The notes beneath the pieces were generated by a model. The model saw nothing but the letters and a program-made list of their open reading frames with translations, ran no database searches and had not been told where the DNA came from. The translations under genes were made by a program, and so were the position numbers. 64,000 nt of DNA from positions 1,822,001-1,886,000 of the forward strand of contig NZ_CP162129.1 of the NCBI RefSeq assembly GCF_040834005.1, read 5' to 3'. Numbering within the stretch: position 1 is the first letter of the stretch; every line of letters starts with the position of its first letter. Of the stretch, positions 17,627 to 26,489 are shown piece by piece. Source of the stretch: Paenibacillus sp. PL2-23 (lineage in GTDB: Bacteria > Bacillota > Bacilli > Paenibacillales > Paenibacillaceae).

Positions 17627-19015
17627 GTGAAAAAGAAAGCAAAGCTAATGGCTGTTCTAGCCCTGACTCTCGTTGTATCGCTGTTCATGGCAGCATGCTC
17701 CGGCAACAACGGCGGCAATAATGGAAGCGGCAAGGGCGGCGATTCCGCATCAGCACCGCCTGCTACGGATGAAGTGGTTGAGATTGTATCTTGGGACATG
17801 CCGCAGGACGGCGACCCCGCTAAGCCATATTGGGAGCAGGTGTTCAAGGATTTCGCCGAGAAATATCCGAACATCAAGGTTGAGCATGTGATGCAGACGC
17901 TGACCAAAGAAAGAGAGCAGTTCATGACAGCGGTTGTAGGCGGCGAGCAGCCGGATCTGTACGCGAATGCGTTCCCGGATATGGAATCCTACATCGACCA
18001 AGGCATTACGGCTGATATTACGGAGCTGTGGAACAACTACGCGGAGAAGGATATGTTCCTGCCTTCCGCTACACAAGCAGCTACAAGAGACGGCAAAATT
18101 TACGGCATTCCGAACTTCATGTATGTAACGGGACTGGCTTACAACAAACAGATGTTTGCTGACGCGGGCCTTGATCCGGCAGAAGCGCTGAAAAACTGGG
18201 AGTCCTTCGGCGAGGCAGCGCAGAAGCTGACGGATGCCTCCAAAAATCAATACGGCTATGCCTTGCTGGGCATGGACTGGGCGGACTGGTTCTTTGAATA
18301 TTATGTATGGCAAGCCGGCGGCGACCTGACCGAGCAGCAGGAAGATGGAACGGCTAAGCTGACCTTCACGTCTGAGCCTGCCGTACAAGCGCTGCAATAT
18401 TACAAGGATCTTAAATTCAAGTATCAAGCGACACAGAAGAATGTTGTTCAAAGTCTTGACGAGAACTCCAACGACTTCTACCAAGGCCGCGCAGCTTCTA
18501 TGATTGCCGCATCCAACTGGTTCGGCGGTATGGTTTCCTCGGGCATGGATATCGAAAACATTGGTTTCTCCGTACTGCCTCCGGGCCCTGGCGGCACGTC
18601 CCCAGCACAGGTGGGCGGCGCGGTGTGGATCTTTAATCCGAAGGCAACACCAGAGAAGCAGCAAGCGGCGTTCACGTACGCAACGTACCTGATGTCCAAG
18701 GAAGTACAGGATGGGTTGCTTCAGTACCAGATGGATAACGGTATCTTCCCGAACCTGTTGAATGTAAGAAGCGACGTGGATGCGTCTCAATTTGTGGAAG
18801 GCATGCCTCAAGAGCTGATCGAGAATGTGCAGGCAGCAGCTGGCGAAGGCCGTCTGGAGTACTTCCTGAAAGCACGTCTGAGCCCTTATGTGGTCAAAGC
18901 TGTTCAAGAGGTGCTCCTGGATGAGAAGGCGGATCCAATGGCGGTTATGCAGAAGGCGCAGGATCTGGCACAGCGTGAAGTCGTAGACAAATACAATCAA
19001 GAAGTTAAAAAATAA
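17627..19015 (+). CDS. Family 1 sugar-binding lipoprotein of an ABC importer
   Basis: This 462-residue lipoprotein has a lipobox MAAC, with Cys24 lipidated, and a Gly/Asn-rich tether. It is a type 1 extracellular sugar-binding protein, the substrate-capture part of the importer formed with the two permeases downstream. The GTG at 17627 follows GGGGG by 8 bases; the reading frame is open back to 17516, but that extension would place the signal peptide in the middle of the protein and begins upstream of the promoter's -10 box. It is a paralogue of the lipoprotein that ends at 17451. A large perfect hairpin follows the stop and probably sets higher levels of this protein than of the permeases. 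Confidence 0.93.
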   Translation: MKKKAKLMAVLALTLVVSLFMAACSGNNGGNNGSGKGGDSASAPPATDEVVEIVSWDMPQDGDPAKPYWEQVFKDFAEKYPNIKVEHVMQTLTKEREQFMTAVVGGEQPDLYANAFPDMESYIDQGITADITELWNNYAEKDMFLPSATQAATRDGKIYGIPNFMYVTGLAYNKQMFADAGLDPAEALKNWESFGEAAQKLTDASKNQYGYALLGMDWADWFFEYYVWQAGGDLTEQQEDGTAKLTFTSEPAVQALQYYKDLKFKYQATQKNVVQSLDENSNDFYQGRAASMIAASNWFGGMVSSGMDIENIGFSVLPPGPGGTSPAQVGGAVWIFNPKATPEKQQAAFTYATYLMSKEVQDGLLQYQMDNGIFPNLLNVRSDVDASQFVEGMPQELIENVQAAAGEGRLEYFLKARLSPYVVKAVQEVLLDEKADPMAVMQKAQDLAQREVVDKYNQEVKK

Positions 19016-19023
19016 TAGCCATT

Positions 19024-19049
19024 GGGATTCCCCCGGCCGGGGGAATCCC
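19024..19049 (+). other. Perfect 26-base palindrome between binding protein and permease genes
   Basis: The left half GGGATTCCCCCGG is exactly complementary to the right half. No T-run follows, so it is not a normal terminator. It is best read as an mRNA-stabilising or partially terminating hairpin that protects the abundant binding-protein message. Confidence 0.7.
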
Positions 19050-19078
19050 GATAGCCGTTCCTGGGGTGAGGGAGACAT

Positions 19079-19948
19079 ATGTTGCGTAGATTAAACATTC
19101 GCTGGGTGCCGGTTTTGTTTTTGTTGCCTTCTGTAATTTGTTATGTGATGTTTAAGTATTATCCATTAATGAATATGGCCTATATTAGTTTTTTTGACTA
19201 TAGCATCGTTAATCCGCCTGGTAAATTCATCGGCTTCGCCAATTATACGGAATTTTTGAAATCAACTACGTTCTGGCAAGCGATTTCGAATACGTTTATA
19301 TTCTTTGGTCTATATTTGGTCCTTACATTCTGGATTCCCATTGTTCAAGCTTTGTTCCTGTATGATATTCGACGGGGCAACGCTTTCTTCCGTTTCATGT
19401 ATCAATTGCCAACCATCATGCCTCTTGTAGGCGGGGTGCTCGTATGGAAATGGATGTATAACCCGGATTTTGGCTTGCTGAACTACTGGCTTGATTTTGT
19501 AGGATTAGGTCCATACCTGTGGCTCAATGACGCCACGATGACGAAGCTTGCAATCGTTCTGCCTGCCGTATTCGCCGGCAACGGAATAGCACTGCTGTTG
19601 TATTATTCCGCACTGAAGTCCATACCAACGGAAATATTGGAGGCGGCGAAGATGGATGGAGCAGGTCCATGGAGAAGGATGTGGACGATGCTTCTGCCCA
19701 ATATCAAATTTATTATTGTCATTCAATTTGTGGCTTTCATGTCAAGCGTCCTGCTTGCTTATGACCATATTTACATTATGACGCAAGGCGGACCAGCAGG
19801 CAGCACAACGGTCGTGTCCATGCTTGTTGTCAACTCAGCCTTCCAGCAATCTCGATTCGGCATATCCGGTGCGGTATCCGTATTTATGTTTATCGTCATT
19901 GCGTTACTGACCATCATTCAGAATAAAATTTCCGCAGAAAAGGATTGA
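19079..19948 (+). CDS. ABC sugar permease, MalF type
   Basis: This 289-residue membrane protein has about six transmembrane helices, the first at about 10-30. The cytoplasmic EAA loop is EAAKMDGAG near 188, where the ATPase docks. With the second permease it forms the channel for the sugar bound by the upstream lipoprotein. The ATG follows GTGAGGGAGA closely. Four bases separate it from the next permease gene. No ATP-binding subunit is encoded nearby, so a shared MsmX-type ATPase elsewhere is expected. Confidence 0.93.
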   Translation: MLRRLNIRWVPVLFLLPSVICYVMFKYYPLMNMAYISFFDYSIVNPPGKFIGFANYTEFLKSTTFWQAISNTFIFFGLYLVLTFWIPIVQALFLYDIRRGNAFFRFMYQLPTIMPLVGGVLVWKWMYNPDFGLLNYWLDFVGLGPYLWLNDATMTKLAIVLPAVFAGNGIALLLYYSALKSIPTEILEAAKMDGAGPWRRMWTMLLPNIKFIIVIQFVAFMSSVLLAYDHIYIMTQGGPAGSTTVVSMLVVNSAFQQSRFGISGAVSVFMFIVIALLTIIQNKISAEKD

Positions 19949-19952
19949 TCAT

Positions 19953-21266
19953 ATGGAACGCACTCGCATAAGGGAAAAAGGGGGAAGATCGCTAAAGATT
20001 ACGGCCTATGTGGTGACAATATCGTTCGTAATCTTTGCGTTAATCCCTATTCTGTGGATGTTCGCCTCCTCGCTCAAGACGGAGAAGGATATTAACTCCT
20101 ATCCACCCAAGTGGCTGCCGACGATTCCCCAATCCATTCAAGTGACAATTGATTACACAGGAATGGATGAGACTGATCCGGCATTCTACGAGAAGGACGC
20201 CATGAGAGCGATGTGGTATCCGTGGATGAAAAATATCCGTGAGAGCATTGGCGATGTGACCATCACAGGCGTGAAGGACGGTCGTAAGCTCTATACAGCA
20301 GAGACCGTCTCCTCTATGTTCTTTGTCGGACAGCCTAAGGTTGTGCCAACCACGATCTTCAATGACAAGATGATGGATAAGAAGCTGCCTATCATCCAGG
20401 AGAACAAGCTGTCCAAGTTCGAATGGGAGGGTGACAGCGGGAAGAGTATAGCGGTAACGCCGTCTATTGCGGAGTCCGAACTGTCCAGCCGCTTCTCTGC
20501 CTTCTATCAATCCAATGAATTAATAAAGGGTCAAGTTGTTGCCATTAGCGAACAATCCAACTGGGTTCGTGTATTCAGCAGCTATATGGCGCTCAACAAA
20601 ATCGCGGAGGATACGGCCGGGGCGCTGGGCTTCGCCCAATATTTCTTGAACAGTGCTATTATTACAGTGGCGAGCGTCCTTGTGCAGATGGTGCTTGGCG
20701 GACTTGCGGGATATACGCTGGCGCATCTCATCGAGAGTAAGAAATGGAAGTTTTTCTGGATCATGTTTTTCCTGGCTACAATCATGATTCCTGATATTTC
20801 CTTATTGCTGCCGATGTATCTGCTCATGAAGGACTTGGGTCTCGTTAATTCCTTACTCGCCGTAATTTTGCCGCATACCGCCTGGGGGATTATCATCTTC
20901 CTATTCAAGGGCTTCTTCGACCAAGTGTCCAAGGAGCTGCTGCAGGCGGCCAGGGTTGATGGCGCTACCGAGCTTAGAACGTTCCTGCAGATCGTGACGC
21001 CGCTCTCTATTCCAATCTTTACTACTGTCGGCGTCATGACCTTCATTCCGGTATGGAATGAGTTTCTATGGCCGCTTGTCGTCAACAGCTCGCCGAAATA
21101 TTGGACGTTTACCGTTGCGCTCAATGACCTGCAGAATCAGCCAAGCGTGCTGCAGAATATGCTGATGGCCAGCGCATTTGTATCCATGATCCCGCTGCTG
21201 CTGATCTTCCTCTTCTCACAGAAGTATATCGAGAAGGGTGTTGCATTCTCAGGTGTGAAGGGTTAA
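19953..21266 (+). CDS. ABC sugar permease, MalG type, with large extracytoplasmic insert
   Basis: This permease of 437 residues is far longer than the usual 275-300. TM1 (about 14-36) is followed by the expected SLKTEKDIN, but the next conserved helix (NSAIITVASVLVQ) starts only near 230. The extra 140-150 soluble residues should sit outside the membrane between TM1 and TM2. The rest is normal, including QAARVDGAT as the EAA loop and a C-terminal KYIEKGVAFSGVKG typical of MalG-like proteins. The insert could contact the binding protein or the substrate. Operon position directly after the MalF-type permease supports function. Confidence 0.92.
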   Translation: MERTRIREKGGRSLKITAYVVTISFVIFALIPILWMFASSLKTEKDINSYPPKWLPTIPQSIQVTIDYTGMDETDPAFYEKDAMRAMWYPWMKNIRESIGDVTITGVKDGRKLYTAETVSSMFFVGQPKVVPTTIFNDKMMDKKLPIIQENKLSKFEWEGDSGKSIAVTPSIAESELSSRFSAFYQSNELIKGQVVAISEQSNWVRVFSSYMALNKIAEDTAGALGFAQYFLNSAIITVASVLVQMVLGGLAGYTLAHLIESKKWKFFWIMFFLATIMIPDISLLLPMYLLMKDLGLVNSLLAVILPHTAWGIIIFLFKGFFDQVSKELLQAARVDGATELRTFLQIVTPLSIPIFTTVGVMTFIPVWNEFLWPLVVNSSPKYWTFTVALNDLQNQPSVLQNMLMASAFVSMIPLLLIFLFSQKYIEKGVAFSGVKG

Positions 21267-21298
21267 GGGGCTTCAGAACAAGGAGGCGAATTGCCGAT

Positions 21299-22075
21299 AT
21301 GATTGGGAAGGTTGCGATTGTGACGGGCGCAGCAGGAGGTATTGGCAGAGGCATCGTCGAAGTGCTGCTTCGCGAGGGCTGCCGCGTCGCTATGCTGGAC
21401 TGGAATGAAGAGGCAGGCCATGCAGCCATGCGAGAGCTGACTGCGGCCGGGGGAGAAGCGGTTTTCATATGTACGGATGTAGCCAAGGAAGAGGATCTGC
21501 AGGAGGCAGTGAATCAGACCGTCTCCCGATTCGGAGATATTCATATTCTGGTCAATAATGTAGGGACACATTACTACAGGCCGGTGGAGCAGATTCCTTC
21601 AGATGAATTTGACCGGGTGCTGCGAACGGATCTGAAGGGGCAGCTCCTGCTTATTCAACAAGTGTTGCCGCATTTGAAACGGAACCAATCCGGCTCGATA
21701 ATTAACATCGCCTCCGTACATGCACAGGTTACACTTCCGGGCTTCAGTTCCTATGCAGCGATCAAGGGCGGAGTAACGGCGATGTCGAGAAGTCTTGCGC
21801 TGGAGCTGGCGCCCTTCGGCATCCGGATCAATTGTGTGCTGCCGGGTTTAACGCGGAACATAGGCATGGACCGCTACCTGAGCAGCATTGCCGCTGATGA
21901 ACGCAAGACGAGAGAAGCCGAGCTGACCCGCAATATACCATTGGGGAGAATGGCGGAGCCTGTCGAGATCGGCGAGCTGGTCGCTTTTCTTGCAAGCGAC
22001 AAGGCAGCCTATATGACGGGCTCCTCGCTGGTGATCGACGGCGGGGTGTCAGTCCGGCTGCATAATGATTATTAA
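21299..22075 (+). CDS. SDR-family oxidoreductase
   Basis: This 258-residue classical short-chain dehydrogenase has cofactor motif TGAAGGIGRG, NNVG, and catalytic Ser139, Tyr152 and Lys156 (YAAIK). The ATG follows GGAGG by 12 bases, and the gene lies 32 bases after the permease, as the last gene of the importer operon before a terminator. It probably oxidises or reduces a sugar or sugar acid imported by this system, but sequence alone does not say which. It is clearly different in sequence from the SDR at 2214, so the two are unlikely to be redundant. Confidence 0.87.
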   Translation: MIGKVAIVTGAAGGIGRGIVEVLLREGCRVAMLDWNEEAGHAAMRELTAAGGEAVFICTDVAKEEDLQEAVNQTVSRFGDIHILVNNVGTHYYRPVEQIPSDEFDRVLRTDLKGQLLLIQQVLPHLKRNQSGSIINIASVHAQVTLPGFSSYAAIKGGVTAMSRSLALELAPFGIRINCVLPGLTRNIGMDRYLSSIAADERKTREAELTRNIPLGRMAEPVEIGELVAFLASDKAAYMTGSSLVIDGGVSVRLHNDY

Positions 22076-22081
22076 TACGGT

Positions 22082-22113
22082 AAGGTGCCTAGCGACTGTG
22101 CTGAGGCACCTTT
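22082..22113 (+). terminator. Intrinsic terminator between converging genes
   Basis: AAGGTGCCT pairs with AGGCACCTT and is followed by TTTCTCATT. It ends the importer/SDR operon and lies only about 20 bases from the stop of the oppositely oriented regulator. Confidence 0.8.
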
Positions 22114-22135
22114 CTCATTAATATAAGAAGTGGTC

Positions 22136-24379
22136 TTATTCTTTCTTTTGCCCCAATTTGCGATATTCCCCTGGTGTCATTCCTTCCTTCTTCTTGAAAC
22201 GATCTATGAAATAAGAGACGTTGATATATCCAGCCCCCGTAATAATATCTTTCACAGAAGTATCCGTCTGCAAAAGCTCTTTTTTTACATGCTCGATGCG
22301 CAGGTCAAACACATAATCGGTAAAGGTAGCCCCTGTCATATCTTTGATGGAGCGACTGATAAATGACTGGGATAGGGACAGCTCTTCTGCCATTTGGCCC
22401 AGGTTAAATTCATATAGCAAATAATGCTCATGAATATAGGTTATGATTCGTTGGCCCAGCTCCGTTATTTCCTCGTTCTTGCGCTCCTTGGCATGCTGGC
22501 ATAGCGTGACCACACATTGACTTATGTCTTGTCTGAATTGATCCATGGACTGCTGATTGACGAGCTGCTTGAACGTTTCGGTATGATGAGGCAGTGCTTG
22601 CGCATGAATCAGCTTGAATATGGAGTTGACCAAATCCGATGTCATACACTTGGTCATCAGAAGGGACTTCTGGTCGTTAATCTCCATAATAATTTGCTCA
22701 AGAGATTCCAGCGCCAACTGCTCGTCCCCTTGTTTAATGGACTGGAGTAAAGTGAGCTTAATATCAGCGGAGTACCAGCGAGTTGAATCCTGCTCATTCC
22801 AGTCGACGACATCAAGATAGTTAATTACGCTGCCAGAAGGGAACTTCAGCTCATATTCCTTGGCAGCTAATGATTCAATATATGATCGGTGAATACCGAG
22901 AAAGGTGTCGTAGATTCTGCCAATGCTAATCGTTGGGCGAGCCCCCGTTCGTTCGGAGATCACCTTCTGCAATTCTTTGACGGCATGGTCAACGTTGCTT
23001 GACGATTCATGAGATTGGTTAGACAGGCCCACGATACAAGCGAAGGTTCCGCGACGATAAAATTCAATTGGATAAACGGCTATATTCTCATTGGAGAAGG
23101 CAGCCAGGTTGTTCGATAACTCCTGCGTTAATGTGGTGCTCGCTTCTTCAACGCTAAAGCTCAATATGAAGTGTGAGACGCCTCGAAGGACTACCTGATG
23201 TTCCTTCATGAAGGCGTATATATCGGACTCCGCTATAAAGTATCCGCTAATAAGCTTGACCAGAAATTGATCCTGAATGAATTGCTTCTGATTCTCCACT
23301 TGATAGAGAAGAGATTGTTGACTTTGTGACATGCTTTCAAAGGAATGGGCAATATAATCAAACTCTTGATCCGTATTAGGTCGGGCTGCTTCAAGCTCTA
23401 GCTGAATTCTGGAGATTATTTGCTGAACAGGCTTGTAGAATCGCTTGGATAACAAAATAGCAACAGCTACCCCGATAAATACTAAGGATATCAGCAGGTA
23501 CACAATTAAATTGGTTAGCTTCAATACTCGTTGGTAGAACTGATCAGTCGGAATGAGAGTCATATAGGTCCATCCGGTTGCCTCCGATTTGACCCAGGAT
23601 ACGGACATTGAATTCGATTCGATAATCATTGAGGACTGCTTGCTCTTCGATGCTTGATCCTGAAGATGATGGATAAAGTCATCTGTAAGTGTGAGCTCAT
23701 TTGTCTTGGAGGTAAGTAGATTTCGATTCTGATCGAATACGAATACGGCACCCCTGAAGTCTCCTAAGATCGGCGCCATTAATTTGTATAATCGCTGGCT
23801 ATCGAACAAATAAAGCACAATGCCATGCGGGTTAAGTGATCGAACAGGGAAAGGAATGCCGATGGTCATAATTTCCTTGGAAATATGATGGGTAATTACA
23901 GGTTCGGATGGCCGCACAAAAGGCAGCTTGTGTTCCTTAAGATCATTGATCCAGTGCTCGGACACCTCCGTTTTGCTCCTATAATAGTCTTTGATCAGCG
24001 ATGCTGTGCTGTACAAGGCGTTCGAAGAATAAAAATTACCGCTATCAAATTGATGATAAAAAATTTCCTCGAAGTAGGAGGAGCTTGCTTTGTACTTCTG
24101 GATTTCCTTTATGACCTGCATAGAGGCGTAGGTATCGTTAAGATGATAGCTGGACAAATCAGGATTCAAGGACATCAATACAGTCGTTTCGGTTAAATCC
24201 AGGAACTGCTGATCCATCAGGTCTACAGCCTGATGAAGCCGAGCCAGATTAGTTTCTTCAATTTCTGTTCGGAGAGCGCTTACAGCGCCTGCATATATAA
24301 AGACACCCAAAATGGCGACAGGAATACTGAACATAATAATAAAGGCGAGCAGGTATTTGGTGTATAAGTTCCACCGCAT
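22136..24379 (-). CDS. Membrane-bound AraC-family regulator
   Basis: This one-component sensor-regulator of 747 residues has TM1 at about 9-31, an extracytoplasmic sensor region, TM2 at about 287-308 (VYLLISLVFIGVAVAILL) and a cytoplasmic linker. The C-terminal AraC/XylS domain (about 645-740) has LGQMAEELSLSQSFISRSI and the signature FKKKEGMTPGEYRK. It should sense an extracellular sugar and activate the divergent importer/glycosidase operon that begins at 24614. This architecture is common in Paenibacillus glycan clusters, and two more copies occur at 36288 and 38717. No kinase or receiver domain is present. Confidence 0.9.
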   Translation of the reverse strand: MRWNLYTKYLLAFIIMFSIPVAILGVFIYAGAVSALRTEIEETNLARLHQAVDLMDQQFLDLTETTVLMSLNPDLSSYHLNDTYASMQVIKEIQKYKASSSYFEEIFYHQFDSGNFYSSNALYSTASLIKDYYRSKTEVSEHWINDLKEHKLPFVRPSEPVITHHISKEIMTIGIPFPVRSLNPHGIVLYLFDSQRLYKLMAPILGDFRGAVFVFDQNRNLLTSKTNELTLTDDFIHHLQDQASKSKQSSMIIESNSMSVSWVKSEATGWTYMTLIPTDQFYQRVLKLTNLIVYLLISLVFIGVAVAILLSKRFYKPVQQIISRIQLELEAARPNTDQEFDYIAHSFESMSQSQQSLLYQVENQKQFIQDQFLVKLISGYFIAESDIYAFMKEHQVVLRGVSHFILSFSVEEASTTLTQELSNNLAAFSNENIAVYPIEFYRRGTFACIVGLSNQSHESSSNVDHAVKELQKVISERTGARPTISIGRIYDTFLGIHRSYIESLAAKEYELKFPSGSVINYLDVVDWNEQDSTRWYSADIKLTLLQSIKQGDEQLALESLEQIIMEINDQKSLLMTKCMTSDLVNSIFKLIHAQALPHHTETFKQLVNQQSMDQFRQDISQCVVTLCQHAKERKNEEITELGQRIITYIHEHYLLYEFNLGQMAEELSLSQSFISRSIKDMTGATFTDYVFDLRIEHVKKELLQTDTSVKDIITGAGYINVSYFIDRFKKKEGMTPGEYRKLGQKKE

Positions 24380-24613
24380 GCGGGCACTCCCTTTCTGGGC
24401 TTATTAGGTGTATCTCTTATTGTAGCTATATATGGAGCGACAATAAAGCATGAAATAGCCATATTGCGAAATCGGATATCCCGAATGAAGCGGATATGCC
24501 CATTGTATATATTCGATTATGAAGGGGAATGGAGATATTTACGGTAATGGCGTTGGGGTGCTACAGTCGGAGCAAGTTACGAAACGACAATAGACAAGAG
24601 GTGGTTCATTGCT
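24380..24613 (+). promoter_or_regulatory. Divergent control region between regulator and importer/glycosidase operon
   Basis: This 234-base region must hold the promoters of both flanking genes. CGGATAT occurs twice in direct orientation, at 24473 and 24491 (18 bases apart), a possible AraC half-site pair. I cannot identify a convincing -35/-10 pair; a weak -10 candidate TACAGT lies at 24562-24567. AAGAGGTGG just before 24614 is the ribosome binding site. Confidence 0.35.
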
Positions 24614-25528
24614 ATGAACGTGTACTTGCAGACTTGGAAAAAACAAATTAAACGAAACTGGCACCTGTATTTGTTTATATTGCCGACATTAGCTTATTTT
24701 ATAATCTTCAACTACCTGCCCATGTATGGGCTGCAAATCGCATTCAAAAACTTTTACCCCTCTCAAGGCATATTCGGGAGTGAATGGATTGGTTTTGAGC
24801 ATTTTGACCGATTTTTTAATTCACCTTCCTTTTGGACGATTATTCAGAATACGATATCCATCAGTCTGTATGAGCTTGCCTTGTTCCCTCTCCCGATCCT
24901 GTTCGCGTTAGCTATTAATGAGCTGCGAAATGGGATGTTTAAGAAAAGTGTTCAGATTATTACCTATGCGCCACATTTTATATCTGTCGTTGTAGTTGCG
25001 GGGATCATCGTTTCTCTGGTTCATCCAACAACAGGAATAATCAATAAGGGTATTGTCCTGTTAGGCGGAGAGCCCATCAGCTTCATGACCGAGCCAGCTT
25101 GGTTCAAATCCATCTATGTATGGTCCGGGACATGGCAGCAATTAGGCTGGAATTCGATCATTTATATAGCGGCGCTCAGCGCAATTAATCCGGAGCTGCA
25201 CGAGGCAGCTACTATAGACGGCGCCACTCGTGTGCAACGAATTTGGAATATTAACTTGCCGGGAATTATGCCTACCGTCATTATTCTGTTGATTCTAAGT
25301 ATAGGCAGCTTTATGTCTATCGGCTTCGAGAAGGTCTATCTATTGCAGAATCAGCTGAACATGGATTCGTCAGAGGTCATTCAAACTTATGTATACCGGA
25401 GCGGCTTGCTTCAGGCACAATACAGCTTCTCAGCGGCGGTAGGACTCTTTAATTCCGTCATTAATTTACTGCTGTTAGTTTCAATTAACTCGATTGCACG
25501 CAGGGTAAGTCAAACAAGCTTGTGGTAA
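24614..25528 (+). CDS. ABC oligosaccharide permease, LplB type
   Basis: This 304-residue membrane subunit has about six helices and starts with a short cytoplasmic lead and KRNWHLYLFILPTLAYFIIF. The EAA loop is EAATIDGATRVQR near 197. It is homologous to LplB/YtcP-partner permeases of Paenibacillus and Bacillus. It pairs with the LplC-type permease 27 bases downstream and with the binding protein at 32937 at the far end of the same operon. The ATG lies 8 bases after AAGAGGTGG. No ATPase gene is near. Confidence 0.93.
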   Translation: MNVYLQTWKKQIKRNWHLYLFILPTLAYFIIFNYLPMYGLQIAFKNFYPSQGIFGSEWIGFEHFDRFFNSPSFWTIIQNTISISLYELALFPLPILFALAINELRNGMFKKSVQIITYAPHFISVVVVAGIIVSLVHPTTGIINKGIVLLGGEPISFMTEPAWFKSIYVWSGTWQQLGWNSIIYIAALSAINPELHEAATIDGATRVQRIWNINLPGIMPTVIILLILSIGSFMSIGFEKVYLLQNQLNMDSSEVIQTYVYRSGLLQAQYSFSAAVGLFNSVINLLLLVSINSIARRVSQTSLW

Positions 25529-25555
25529 CACACGAAAAATAGGGAGTGAAGCCAA

Positions 25556-26446
25556 ATGAAATCCTCTTTCGGAGACAGGGTTTTTGAAACGATCAATCGT
25601 GTTGTCTTAATTCTGGTGACGCTGGTTGTGCTGTATCCTCTAGTCTATGTTGTGAGTGCCTCAATCAGCGATCCAACTTACGTAAACACAGGCCAAATGT
25701 GGCTGTGGCCGATCGACATCACGTTAGATGGCTACCGCAGAGTGTTGGATAACCCAGATATCTGGACAGGTTATCGGAATACCATTATTTATACTGTGCT
25801 TGGTACAAGTATCAATCTTCTATTAACGATTCCATGTGCTTATGCTTTGGCGCGAAAGGATTTATACGGCCGTAATTTCATTACTGGCATATTTCTTGTA
25901 ACCATGTTCTTCAGCGGAGGTCTAATTCCGAGCTATCTTATTATTAAGAATCTGAATCTTCTGGACACTCCATGGGTGCTTATTATAGTGGGGGGAGCCA
26001 GCGTCTGGAACTTGATTGTGGCAAGAACCTTCTTCCAGAATACGATTCCGCGAGAGCTTGAGGAGGCTGCTGAGGTTGACGGCTGCTCCCATATCTCCCT
26101 GTTCCTGCGCATTATAATTCCAATATCAGGACCAATTATTGCGGTAATGGCATTGTTCTATGGTGTTGCTCACTGGAACCAATACTTTAATGCGCTGATG
26201 TATCTGCAGGATCGATCATTGTTCCCGCTGCAATTATTTCTGAGAGAAATTCTGATCGTTAATGAAATGAGCGCCAGTATGATGATGGATGGTGATTCGA
26301 TGGCTGCTATGGCCGAGCAAGCGAAAATTGCAGATATTATCAAATATGCTGTCATTATCATTTCTGCGCTGCCCTTGCTTATTTTATATCCGTTTGTTCA
26401 GCGGTTCTTTATTAAAGGTATTCTAATCGGCTCATTAAAAGGCTAA
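25556..26446 (+). CDS. ABC oligosaccharide permease, LplC type
   Basis: This second permease subunit has 296 residues, with TM1 at about 14-34, EAA loop EAAEVDGCSH near 172, and the C-terminal YPFVQRFFIKGILIGSLKG typical of LplC/YtcP proteins. It follows the LplB-type gene and precedes GH3 and GH78 genes, so the imported substrate is probably a rhamnose- and glucose/xylose-containing oligosaccharide. Start supported by AGGGAGTGA upstream. Confidence 0.93.
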   Translation: MKSSFGDRVFETINRVVLILVTLVVLYPLVYVVSASISDPTYVNTGQMWLWPIDITLDGYRRVLDNPDIWTGYRNTIIYTVLGTSINLLLTIPCAYALARKDLYGRNFITGIFLVTMFFSGGLIPSYLIIKNLNLLDTPWVLIIVGGASVWNLIVARTFFQNTIPRELEEAAEVDGCSHISLFLRIIIPISGPIIAVMALFYGVAHWNQYFNALMYLQDRSLFPLQLFLREILIVNEMSASMMMDGDSMAAMAEQAKIADIIKYAVIIISALPLLILYPFVQRFFIKGILIGSLKG

Positions 26447-26489
26447 TAGAGACTGATTCGAAATCATAATCGAGACATGGAGGAAAGAT

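Noticed and set aside
19024-19049. Palindrome read as a Rho-independent terminator
   Set aside because: The stem is strong but no T-run follows, and the operon clearly continues into permease genes.
17750-19078. 442-codon minus-strand frame opposite the importer binding protein
   Set aside because: Antisense shadow of a lipoprotein gene with good lipobox and paralogue; the translation resembles no known family.
24504-24567. A fourth copy of the shared AraC direct-repeat promoter upstream of the LplB gene at 24614
   Set aside because: TATATTCGAT (24508) and GATATTTACG (24534) are 26 bases apart and end 18 bases before the nearest -10-like sequence, so the geometry of the other three is not kept.
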